Assembly: GCA_017430365.1 (NCBI GenBank)
Contig: JAFRNC010000004.1
Coordinates: 248,001 to 312,000, forward strand
From: Bacteroidales bacterium
Lineage (GTDB): Bacteria > Bacteroidota > Bacteroidia > Bacteroidales > UBA932
Direction of reading: 5' to 3'
Length of the DNA stretch: 64,000 nt
Shown here: positions 53,551-61,685 of the stretch, one piece after another
Position numbering within the stretch: position 1 is the stretch's first letter
Layout of the letters: each line of letters opens with the position of its first letter
Notes under the pieces: model-generated
What the model was told of the DNA's origin: nothing
What the model saw: only the letters and a program-made list of their open reading frames with translations
Databases searched by the model: none
Made by a program: the position numbers and the translations under genes

Positions 53551-53590
53551 AAAACGGGGATAGCCGCCACCGGCTATCCCCGTTTTCATT
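53547..53590 (-). terminator. 19-bp perfect hairpin after the GH3 gene
   Basis: AATGAAAACGGGGATAGCC (53547-53565) and its exact complement (53572-53590) are separated by a six-base loop. It begins 16 bases beyond the GH3 stop on the minus strand. The outer A/T part of the stem supplies the T-rich 3' side, but no T-run follows it. Confidence 0.65.
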
Positions 53591-53605
53591 TGCAAGGCAG
53601 GATGG

Positions 53606-55957
53606 TTACTTCACCGTGATTTCCTTCACGGGTTCGGTGGGAAGGAGGACGCGGTTGACGGGCCAGGACTGGGGCTTGGCCTGCTTGAAGGCCCCAGTGG
53701 CGCGGATGTCGGCGGAAGATGCGCCGAAGTTGACCGTGTAGTTGCCGGCAGCCATCTCCCAGCATGAGCTCGCCTCGTTGAACGAAGCCAGCGTGTAGGG
53801 ATCGATGGTGACGGTCAGGGTCTCGGAAGCACCGGGAGCGAGGTTCTTCGTCTTGGCGAAGCCCTTGAGCTCGAAGACCGGTTTCACCAGGCCGCCGTCG
53901 GGAGCAGTCACATAGAGCTGGACAGACTCCTTGCCGGCAACCTTGCCGGTGTTCGTAACGGTGACGGAAGCCTTGACGGTACCGTCCTTCTCAACTTTCA
54001 CGACAGGTTTGCTGTAAGCGAAGGTCGTGTAGCTCAAGCCATAGCCGAACGGATAGGAAACCGGTTTGCCGGCGGTGGCGAAGTAACGGTAGCCCACCCA
54101 GATTCCTTCGGTATAGTCGGTGTAATCGACATCCTTGACGGGATTCCTGCGGGTGCTTCCTCCTAAGAGAGCTGCGATGTCAATGCTGTTGCCACCCTTG
54201 TAGTTGTGAGGGAAGTTGAACGACGAAGGGATGTCGAAGTAGCTGACGGGGAAGGTCATGGGGAGTTTGCCCGAAGGGTTGGCTGCGCCGCAGAGGACGT
54301 CGGCCACGGCAAGGCCGCCTTCCTGTCCGGGAGTCCAGGCGAGCAGGACTGCATCGGGAATATGCTTCCAGGATGCGGTCTCGATGACACCGCCGATATT
54401 GAGCACCACGACGAGCTTCTTGCCGGCTGCGTGATAGACGTCGGCCAGTTCCTGCATGAGCTGACGCTCCATGCCTGTCAGCGTCCAGTCTCCGTCAGCC
54501 GCCTTACGGTCGTCGCCTTCACCAGCATTGCGGGAGATGGTCAGGACGGCTATATCGGTTACCGGAAGTTTCTTCTCGATGAAGGAACGCGAAATCTCCA
54601 TCTCGGGAACCACGGGGTCGCCGAGCAGGATTCCCATACCGTTATCAGCAGTATTGTTGCGAAGTTGCGTCTTGGTGAAGGCGATGTACTGTTCGTACCA
54701 GGTCTGGATGTCGGCGTCGACCTCGAATCCGTTGGCCTTGAAGCCTTCGGCCACATTGCGGACATAAGCCTTGTTCACATTGCCGGAACCGGTGCCGCCG
54801 GCGATGAAGTCATAAGAGCCGGTACCGTAGAGGGCGACCTTCTTCACATCCTTGAGAGGGAGGACACCGTTGTTCTCAAGCAGGACCAGGCCTTCGGCGG
54901 TAGCCTCATGGACCAGTTTGGCGTGCGCCTTGAGGTCAGGCTTGTTGGAATACTTGTAGCCCTGGAAGCGGGGGGTGCGGACGATATACTCGAGTATGCG
55001 GCGCACATTGGTGTCGAGTTGCTCCTGAGAGATGCTGCCGTCCTTGACGCCGGCCACTATGCGGGCGATCTCGTTCTCCATGCCGGGTTCCATCAGATCG
55101 TTGCCGGCATTGACTGCAGCCACGGTTCCTTCCTTGTTGCCCCAGTCGGTCATGACGATACCCTTGAAACCCCATTCGTCGCGGAGAATGGTGGTAAGCA
55201 GGTCACGGCTCTGCTGGGTGAACTGTCCGTTGAGACGGTTGTAGGAGGACATGATGGTCCAGGGATCCGATTCCTTGACAGCAATCTCGAAGCCCTTGAG
55301 ATAGAGCTCGCGGAGAGCGCGGGGATTGATGCGGGAATCGTTCTGCTGGCGGTTCACCTCCTGGCTGTTGGCGGCGAAGTGCTTGGCGCTCACACCGACA
55401 CCATTGCTCTGGACGCCGCGGATGTAAGCCGCGGAAGTCTTACCGGCAAGAAGGGGATCCTCGGAGAAATACTCGAAGTTGCGGCCGCAGAGCGGGTTGC
55501 GGTGCAGGTTCTGGCCGGGGGCCAGCAGCACATCCACTCCGTATTCCTTCACCTCATTGCCCATGGCCGCTGTAAGCTGCTCTACGAGAGGCATGTTCCA
55601 GGTCGATGCCAGGACAGTCCCCACAGGGAATCCCGTGCAGTAGAAGGTAGCGTCCGTACCTGGACGGGTAGGATTGATGCGAAGGCCTGCAGGGCCGTCG
55701 GCCACTACGGTTACGGGAATGCCGAGCCTTTCGACAGGGCGTGTGGTACCGGCGGCACCGGAAACGAGTGTTTCGCTCGATGCGGTCATGGAACCGGCGG
55801 TCATGGAGCCCCAGCCGCCGCCGACGAGCAGGGTCGCCTTTTCTTCCAGCGTAAGGGCTTTCAGAACCTCATCGATGTTATCGGAACGGAGTTTGGGTTG
55901 CGCGAAGAGAGCGGCAGTAGAGATAACGGCCGTCATAAGCAATAAGATTTTCTTCAT
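53606..55957 (-). CDS. GH3 family glycosidase with C-terminal fibronectin-III-like domain
   Basis: A 783-residue exported enzyme (signal cleaved near LFAQ). The barrel has RNPLCGRNFEYFSEDPLLAG, AKHFAANSQE (KHF and NSQE substrate motifs) and GIVMTDWGN with the nucleophile Asp. The sandwich domain and a C-terminal FnIII-like domain (GKESVQLYVTAPDGGLVKPVFEL) follow. It is expected to be a beta-glucosidase or beta-xylosidase. It is a paralogue of the gene at 57811-60171, about 55-60% alike by eye. It has its own consensus promoter and a terminator hairpin. Confidence 0.93.
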   Translation of the reverse strand: MKKILLLMTAVISTAALFAQPKLRSDNIDEVLKALTLEEKATLLVGGGWGSMTAGSMTASSETLVSGAAGTTRPVERLGIPVTVVADGPAGLRINPTRPGTDATFYCTGFPVGTVLASTWNMPLVEQLTAAMGNEVKEYGVDVLLAPGQNLHRNPLCGRNFEYFSEDPLLAGKTSAAYIRGVQSNGVGVSAKHFAANSQEVNRQQNDSRINPRALRELYLKGFEIAVKESDPWTIMSSYNRLNGQFTQQSRDLLTTILRDEWGFKGIVMTDWGNKEGTVAAVNAGNDLMEPGMENEIARIVAGVKDGSISQEQLDTNVRRILEYIVRTPRFQGYKYSNKPDLKAHAKLVHEATAEGLVLLENNGVLPLKDVKKVALYGTGSYDFIAGGTGSGNVNKAYVRNVAEGFKANGFEVDADIQTWYEQYIAFTKTQLRNNTADNGMGILLGDPVVPEMEISRSFIEKKLPVTDIAVLTISRNAGEGDDRKAADGDWTLTGMERQLMQELADVYHAAGKKLVVVLNIGGVIETASWKHIPDAVLLAWTPGQEGGLAVADVLCGAANPSGKLPMTFPVSYFDIPSSFNFPHNYKGGNSIDIAALLGGSTRRNPVKDVDYTDYTEGIWVGYRYFATAGKPVSYPFGYGLSYTTFAYSKPVVKVEKDGTVKASVTVTNTGKVAGKESVQLYVTAPDGGLVKPVFELKGFAKTKNLAPGASETLTVTIDPYTLASFNEASSCWEMAAGNYTVNFGASSADIRATGAFKQAKPQSWPVNRVLLPTEPVKEITVK

Positions 55958-55994
55958 ACGGTTTATGGTTGATTGATTCGTTGTTTCCTTTCCA

Positions 55995-56025
55995 CAAACT
56001 TAAAAAGAATTCTCAAGCCGTCAAA
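55995..56025 (-). promoter_or_regulatory. consensus promoter of the 53606-55957 GH3 gene
   Basis: On the minus strand, TTTG (56022-56025), a 19-base spacer and TAAGTTTG (55995-56002) match the Bacteroidetes consensus exactly, 38 bases before the ATG. This allows the GH3 gene to be expressed apart from the genes upstream of it. Confidence 0.75.
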
Positions 56026-56073
56026 GGAATTGAACAACGGCTACAACTTTTAAACAAATATTACAACATCCGG

Positions 56074-56952
56074 CTATTTCATCTGTTCCGAGAAGTGCCT
56101 GGTCATGTAGACGAGGGCGCGGCGGAGTGCGTCATACCAGTAGTATGAGGCATGTGCTCCGTCATAGCAGCGGAACTGGACGTTCATGCCGTTCTTCTTC
56201 ATGAGCTGGTAAGTCGCCACGTTGGCATTGAAGAGGAAATCATCGTCTCCGCAGTCAAGTACGAAATAGACGCTCTTGGCCGCCTCGATCTGTCCGGCAT
56301 CGTAATGGCCGCCGTTCATGGTCGAGGGAAGGACACCCGGAGCCTCCCCGGCTTCGTCGAAGAGCGTCGGGCTGACAGCGGCGCTGATGGCATAGACGCT
56401 CGAGAAGAGGTCAGGACGGCGCATACCATAGTTGAACGATCCGCCGCCGCCCATCGAAAGTCCGCCGATAGCACGATGTCCCTTGTCGGGAATCGTCCGG
56501 TAACGGTTGTCGATGCAAGGCATCAGTTCATTGAAGAAATAATCTTCATATTTCCAGTCCGGCTGGTTGAAATACCCCATGTGGCCGGCCTCGTTGGCAT
56601 TAGGGAATACCACGATGCACTCTGCGGCATCACCGGCATTGGTTATCATTGTCACGGCTTCGCTGATCATGGAGACCGGAATGTTGGCCCACTCCCAGTC
56701 GTTCTCGCCCGCACCGTGAAGCATATATACTACAGGATACCTGCGGTCGGGCTCCTTAGCATAGCTGCGGGGAAGCAGTACCGAGAAGTTCTTGTCGACG
56801 CCAAGCACATTGCTGTGGAAATAGAGGTGTTCGACCGGGATGGGAAATACACGGGCCTTGTGGGCCGCGGGGTCCTGCTCTTTCACCTCCTGAGCCTGGA
56901 GGGAGAAAACGGCTGCCAGAATAATGACAGCGGATACAATAATCTTTTTCAT
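56074..56952 (-). CDS. CE1-like esterase (twin of the next gene)
   Basis: A 292-residue exported alpha/beta hydrolase (signal cleaved near SLQAQ). Features are VVYMLHGAGENDWEW, IGGLSMGGGG with the nucleophile Ser, DCGDDDFLFNAN near the acid residue, and DGAHASYYWYD with the catalytic His. It resembles the esterase family of acetyl-xylan or feruloyl type without an E-set domain. The mature N-terminus is almost identical to that of the neighbour at 56985-57809 (EVKEQDPAAHKARVFPIPVE), which shows a tandem duplication. Confidence 0.9.
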   Translation of the reverse strand: MKKIIVSAVIILAAVFSLQAQEVKEQDPAAHKARVFPIPVEHLYFHSNVLGVDKNFSVLLPRSYAKEPDRRYPVVYMLHGAGENDWEWANIPVSMISEAVTMITNAGDAAECIVVFPNANEAGHMGYFNQPDWKYEDYFFNELMPCIDNRYRTIPDKGHRAIGGLSMGGGGSFNYGMRRPDLFSSVYAISAAVSPTLFDEAGEAPGVLPSTMNGGHYDAGQIEAAKSVYFVLDCGDDDFLFNANVATYQLMKKNGMNVQFRCYDGAHASYYWYDALRRALVYMTRHFSEQMK

Positions 56953-56984
56953 ATCAATAGGATTAATTCATTCAAAAAAGGATT

Positions 56985-57809
56985 CTACGGCAGCTGAGTG
57001 GAGAAGTGCCGTGTAAAATACTTGAGGGCGAGCTGGAAGGAGTCGTACCAATAGTAAGTGGCATGGGCTCCGTCGCGGGTGCGGAACTGCACGGGGATAC
57101 CCAGCTTCTTGAAGGTCTGGTAGGTTTTGACAGCGTTGTCGAAAGCGATGTCGTCGTCACCGGAATCGATCACGAAATTCACGGTTTTCACCTGCGCCAG
57201 TTTTTCCTCGCTCAAAGCCGTGACATCCTGCATGCAGTGGCCGCTTATGGCATATGCACTGGAGAACAACTCCGGATGTGCAATGGCGAACTGATAGGTT
57301 CCGCCGGCTCCCATGGAAAGGCCGCCTACAGCCCGATGGCCCTTGTCAGCCAGAATCCGGTAACGTTTTTCAACCACGGGCATCAGTTCCTGGAAAAAGT
57401 AGTCTTCATAGCGCCAGCCTTCGCGGTTGCCATATCCGCCCTGGTACTCGGTGGCATTGGGGAATACGATGATGCATTCCGTGGCCGAGCCGTCGTTATA
57501 GACTTTGGTAATCGCCTCGCTGATCATGGAAACGGGAATATTCGCCCATTCCCAATCGTTTTCGCCTCCACCGTGGAGCATATAGACAACCGGATAATAA
57601 CGGTCCGGCTCCTTGGCGTAATTGCGGGGAAGCATCACTGAGAAGTTCTTGTCCACACCCAGGATCTCGCTGTGGAAGTAAAGATGTTCGACGGGGATGG
57701 GGAAAACCCTTGCCTTGTGGGCCGCAGGATCCTGTTCCTTGACTTCCTGCGCATTGAGGGAAATGCCTGCAGCCAGGAGGATGACTGCCAATAATGCCAA
57801 TCTTTTCAT
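56985..57809 (-). CDS. CE1-like esterase (twin of the previous gene)
   Basis: A 274-residue exported alpha/beta hydrolase (signal cleaved near SLNAQ). VVYMLHGGGENDWEW, VGGLSMGAGG (nucleophile Ser), DSGDDDIAFDNA and DGAHATYYWYD (His) correspond one to one with its twin. The C-terminal half has diverged more than the N-terminal half, so the two may differ in substrate. It lies 32 bases upstream of its twin and one base downstream of the GH3 stop at 57811. Confidence 0.9.
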   Translation of the reverse strand: MKRLALLAVILLAAGISLNAQEVKEQDPAAHKARVFPIPVEHLYFHSEILGVDKNFSVMLPRNYAKEPDRYYPVVYMLHGGGENDWEWANIPVSMISEAITKVYNDGSATECIIVFPNATEYQGGYGNREGWRYEDYFFQELMPVVEKRYRILADKGHRAVGGLSMGAGGTYQFAIAHPELFSSAYAISGHCMQDVTALSEEKLAQVKTVNFVIDSGDDDIAFDNAVKTYQTFKKLGIPVQFRTRDGAHATYYWYDSFQLALKYFTRHFSTQLP

Positions 57810-57810
57810 A

Positions 57811-60171
57811 TCATTTTTGTTTTGTAAGTTCCTGAATGGATTCCCTTGGCTCCATCACGCGATGGGCCGGCCATGAGGACGGCCGGGATATCTTGAGCGG
57901 AAGCGTGGCACGTATATCGTTCACGCTGGCGCCGAAATGTACATTGTAAACACCGGCAGCCGTCTCCCAGGCTGATGAATCCGGATTGAATGAGGCAAGG
58001 CCGTAACTGTCGACCCGGAAAGTAAGGGTCTGGCGTTCTCCTGGCTGGAGCAACTTTGTCTTGGCGAATGCCTTCAACTCCAGCAACGGTTTTTCGAGCC
58101 CGCCATCGGGTGCGGTCACATAGAGCTGCACGGCTTCCTTGCCGGCATATCTTCCGGTATTGGTTACGACTACGGTGGCGGTCAATCCGTCCGGACCGGC
58201 CTTTACCGATGGCTGGGTATAGGAGAACGTAGTATAGCTGAGGCCATAACCGAAGGGATAGGACACCTCCTTGCCGAAAGAAGTGAAGTAGCGGTATCCG
58301 ACATAAATCCCTTCTTCATATTTCGTAAAGTCCACATCCTTGACCAGCGGTTCCTTGCGGCCGGTCACCGACATGGTGGCGCCGAAAGAGGCGGGGCCTT
58401 CGAAGTCGTAAGGGAAATCGAGTGAAGAAGGATGATCGAAATATTGCAGCGGGAAGGTCATAGTCAGTTTCCCTGACGGGTTCACGGTCCCTGCCAGGGC
58501 GTCGGCCACCGCACGTCCTCCCTCCTGCCCCAACTGCCATGCGAGCAATATAGCGTCGGGCATCGACTTCCAGGAAGCAGTCTCTATGACTCCGGAGACA
58601 TTGAGTACGACGACCACTTTCTTTCCGGCGGCATGGTATGCGTCGCATACATCCCGTATCAATTCCGTTTCCGCCGGTGAGAGTTCGAAATCATCCGGCA
58701 GATGCCGGTCGCGCGCCTCACCCGCGTTGCGCCCTACCGTTACGACGGCCACGTCACCGGTTCCGGCGCATTTGAATATCCTTTCACGGGAAAGAGAGGG
58801 TTCGGAAGCCCGGGGAGCACTTGTGAAAGGTCCGCCGACGAAGTCGGCATAGGTGGCGTCGTGCAATTCCAATTGCGCATTGTAAAGCCTGTCCAGATAG
58901 GGATTGAGACTGAAACCGGCGTCAAGGAGCGCCTCTTTGAGGCTTACGACATATGCCGCGTTGACCTGGCCGGATCCGGTTCCTCCCGCGATAAAGCGAT
59001 AGGAGGTATTCCCATAGAGATCGATCGTGCCTGCTTCCTTGAGCGGCAGCACTCCCGAATTCTTGAGCAGCACCATTCCCTCGGAAGCCGCTTCCCGCGC
59101 TATCCGGGCATGGCGGGAGAGATCCGGATTACCGCTTGCCTTGCGGCCCGAATATGATCCGGTCTTCAGCACCAGTTCCAGCATGCGGCGTACACATACA
59201 TCAACGGCGGATTCTTCCAATTCACCGGAGCGCACTTTCTCCACTATCTCGCGGATCTGGGACTTGTTACCCGGCATCATGAGGTCATTGCCGGCCGCGA
59301 CCTGTGCCGCCGTATTGCGGCGGGCCGTCCAGTCCGTAAGCACTATTCCGCGGAAGCCCCACTCATTCCGGAGTATGGTGGTCAGAAGGTCGCGGTCCTC
59401 CTGGGTCCACACACCGTTTATCCGGTTGTAAGAGGACATCAGCGTCCAGGGCTGTGCCTCACGGACGAGTATTTCGAAACCCTTCAGATAGATTTCCCTC
59501 AAAGCACGCGTGCTGATGATTACATCGTTGTCCTTCCTGTTGGTCTCCTGACTGTTGGCGGCGAAATGTTTGGCCGAGGTGCCCACACCCCTTCCCTGGA
59601 TGCCTGACACCATGGCCGCAGCCATGAGCCCGCTTACCAGGGGATCTTCGGAATAGTACTCGAAGTTCCTGCCGCACAATGGATTGCGATGTATATTAAG
59701 GGCAGGGGCCAGGATCAGGTCGACGCCATATGCATCCGCTTCCTCTCCCATCGCATCGCCTATGCTCCTAAGCAGTTCAGTATTCCATGAAGAAGCCAGG
59801 GCCGTAGCCACGGGGAATGCTGTACAATAGTGGTCACCCTCCTCTCCCCTGTGCTTGACTGCCAGCCGGAGCCCGGCGGGCCCGTCGGCCATCACCACGT
59901 TCGTAATGCCGAGACGGGCGAATCCGTAAGTAGAACCTCCGACAGCCATACGGTTGTCATAAATCCCGGCGGAGGCAGGAAGATCATATACCGCTTCGGA
60001 GGGGTCACCTCCGAAAAGCACGCCCTGGTTTGCTCCGACAAGCAAAGTCGCCTTCTCCTCCAGCGTCATCGCGGCAAGGACCGCATCGACATTGTCCGGG
60101 GAGAGACGGGGTTGCGCCTGCAAAGCCGATATGGCCAGGCAGGCGCAAAGGATAGCGATGCACCGTTTCAT
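57811..60171 (-). CDS. GH3 family glycosidase with C-terminal fibronectin-III-like domain
   Basis: A 786-residue exported enzyme (signal cleaved near ALQAQ). RNPLCGRNFEYYSEDPLVSG, AKHFAANSQE and GIVLTDWTA with the nucleophile Asp are in the barrel. VLLKNSGVLPL starts the second domain, and GKEAVQLYVTAPDGGLEKPLLEL lies in the FnIII-like part. It is a paralogue of the gene at 53606-55957. Its ATG overlaps the upstream stop (TAATG), so it is translationally coupled to the DUF1593-like gene. Confidence 0.93.
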   Translation of the reverse strand: MKRCIAILCACLAISALQAQPRLSPDNVDAVLAAMTLEEKATLLVGANQGVLFGGDPSEAVYDLPASAGIYDNRMAVGGSTYGFARLGITNVVMADGPAGLRLAVKHRGEEGDHYCTAFPVATALASSWNTELLRSIGDAMGEEADAYGVDLILAPALNIHRNPLCGRNFEYYSEDPLVSGLMAAAMVSGIQGRGVGTSAKHFAANSQETNRKDNDVIISTRALREIYLKGFEILVREAQPWTLMSSYNRINGVWTQEDRDLLTTILRNEWGFRGIVLTDWTARRNTAAQVAAGNDLMMPGNKSQIREIVEKVRSGELEESAVDVCVRRMLELVLKTGSYSGRKASGNPDLSRHARIAREAASEGMVLLKNSGVLPLKEAGTIDLYGNTSYRFIAGGTGSGQVNAAYVVSLKEALLDAGFSLNPYLDRLYNAQLELHDATYADFVGGPFTSAPRASEPSLSRERIFKCAGTGDVAVVTVGRNAGEARDRHLPDDFELSPAETELIRDVCDAYHAAGKKVVVVLNVSGVIETASWKSMPDAILLAWQLGQEGGRAVADALAGTVNPSGKLTMTFPLQYFDHPSSLDFPYDFEGPASFGATMSVTGRKEPLVKDVDFTKYEEGIYVGYRYFTSFGKEVSYPFGYGLSYTTFSYTQPSVKAGPDGLTATVVVTNTGRYAGKEAVQLYVTAPDGGLEKPLLELKAFAKTKLLQPGERQTLTFRVDSYGLASFNPDSSAWETAAGVYNVHFGASVNDIRATLPLKISRPSSWPAHRVMEPRESIQELTKQK

Positions 60172-61685
60172 TACAGGACGGTGATAATGGTTCTGAGGTA
60201 GGTTGTCAGTTGAGGCGTACCGTTGTCAGCGACAGTCAGCACGAGATGGATGGTATCACCGGAAACGGCATCTTCGGGTATCGTGACCTTATTGTCCGTA
60301 ACAGTAACGTCTCCCTTATAGCTGCCCACTTTGTACTGGGCCCAGCTGCCGGTGATCACATCTCCGTCCGGGTCCTTGCACTTTACTTTCAGTTTGAGCG
60401 TCTGGCCGGGTTTGCCTGAAATGGAGAGAGGACCCGAAACCAGCGGTTCATGGTTGGCTGACTTGTAGTCGGGTGTCACGGTCCAGGCCATGCGGGCTGC
60501 GAAACTGTTCTGAACGGCGGGCACGAAATCAGGAAGGACATCGTCCTTGCGGGCTCGCATAGCGAACGGAGCGGTGAAACCCGCCTGGCGTTCTTCCTCG
60601 CTCAGTTCGCGGCGACGGCCGGCCCAGCCTCCGTATTCCTGACCTTCCCAGGCACGCAGGCCGTTGCCGATCAGGTTGAGGAACATAGGGGTGTCACCCT
60701 CGCTGATGAAATTGCCCTCGGGCTGCGGCGGGCTCCATACCCAATAGCCCTGCTCGCGCAGTTCGTCGGCAGTGAAACCTTTAAGGCCGAAATAATCGGT
60801 GAAGTCGCCGGGAGCCATCTGTTTGCCGTCACCCCAGACGCGGTACAGGCCGCCGAAGACGCCCTTTGACTTGATATTGTTTCGGGTCCATTCAGGAGAG
60901 AAGTAGAGAGTGTCGGCAGGGTCAAGCACCGAGCGCTTCGCCCCATATCCAAGTGAGATGACGCCCGCGTTGAGTATGACAGACTCTACTTCGGGCCATG
61001 CGACCCTCACATATTCCGCGAAAGTACGGTCCTGCTGTCCTGAAAGGCAGAACTTGGCCTTGGCACCTACTTTCGCCTTTACTTTATTCCATTCCGGGGT
61101 TCCGGAATACTCTTCCTCTATGCTCTTGAGGGCGCGGGAAGCGGTGCTGGGGCCGCCCCAGACCTGGATGAAGACCGGGCGGGGATCGTCGTCGAGAAGG
61201 ACCTGTTTAATAAGATCCGATCCGGGAGTGTCGTGCTCCATCTCCCCCTCGAACCATACGTTTCCTTCCTTGATTATGGATTTGAGATATTCAGGCGTGG
61301 GGTATCCGGAGTGATGCTTCACCAGATTGGGGTAGACGGCGGCATATGCCTCCACATCCTCGTCGATGAAGCGTTCGCCTTCGGCCCAGCGCCAATGGGT
61401 CTGCGGGCCCAGATCCCGGCCGGGCCTTGCGTATTCCCGGCCCGGGATGTACTGGGTGCCGCCTTTTCCGTCCCCTTTCCAATGGAACTGGCTGCTTGCG
61501 TAGATCAGACCTTCCGTGTCGAAGTCCGATGAGAAAAGAAGATACCGGATCAGTGAATTGTGATCGTCGAGTTCAGGGTCGCATGTTACGATGACCCTTG
61601 GCTTCGTCAACTCTCCCCTGGAGGCGGGAGCGCATCCCGCGACTGTCAGGGCAGCCAGAAGTATTATGGAAAGGAAGCGGTTCAT
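60171..61685 (-). CDS. DUF1593 / Sde182-like nucleoside-hydrolase-fold lipoprotein
   Basis: A 504-residue predicted lipoprotein (lipobox VAGC). The N-terminal domain has the Asp cluster RVIVTCDPELDDHNSL, similar to the calcium-binding DxDxxxD of nucleoside hydrolases, and IQVWGGPSTASRAL. The C-terminal domain (about residues 400-500) is a beta-sandwich (DPDGDVITGSWAQY, SGDTIHLVLTVADNGTP). This matches the DUF1593/Sde182 family, once listed as cellulose-binding. The substrate is unknown. It is a paralogue of the protein at 61685-63298, and the TAATG overlap couples both genes. Confidence 0.85.
   Translation of the reverse strand: MNRFLSIILLAALTVAGCAPASRGELTKPRVIVTCDPELDDHNSLIRYLLFSSDFDTEGLIYASSQFHWKGDGKGGTQYIPGREYARPGRDLGPQTHWRWAEGERFIDEDVEAYAAVYPNLVKHHSGYPTPEYLKSIIKEGNVWFEGEMEHDTPGSDLIKQVLLDDDPRPVFIQVWGGPSTASRALKSIEEEYSGTPEWNKVKAKVGAKAKFCLSGQQDRTFAEYVRVAWPEVESVILNAGVISLGYGAKRSVLDPADTLYFSPEWTRNNIKSKGVFGGLYRVWGDGKQMAPGDFTDYFGLKGFTADELREQGYWVWSPPQPEGNFISEGDTPMFLNLIGNGLRAWEGQEYGGWAGRRRELSEEERQAGFTAPFAMRARKDDVLPDFVPAVQNSFAARMAWTVTPDYKSANHEPLVSGPLSISGKPGQTLKLKVKCKDPDGDVITGSWAQYKVGSYKGDVTVTDNKVTIPEDAVSGDTIHLVLTVADNGTPQLTTYLRTIITVL

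Larger units (their letters stand above)
53260..53605. other. repeat-rich intergenic region between the RAYT and GH3 genes
   Basis: These 346 bases contain no convincing gene. They hold the RAYT promoter (53289-53320), an 11-bp inverted repeat (53433-53443 with 53481-53491), a copy of a 13-bp direct repeat (53538-53550) and a 19-bp perfect hairpin (53547-53590) that ends the GH3 transcript. Confidence 0.7.

Noticed and set aside
54206..55945. 579-codon open frame antisense to GH3
   Set aside because: It lies wholly inside a clear GH3 gene; long antisense frames like this occur over most genes in this window.
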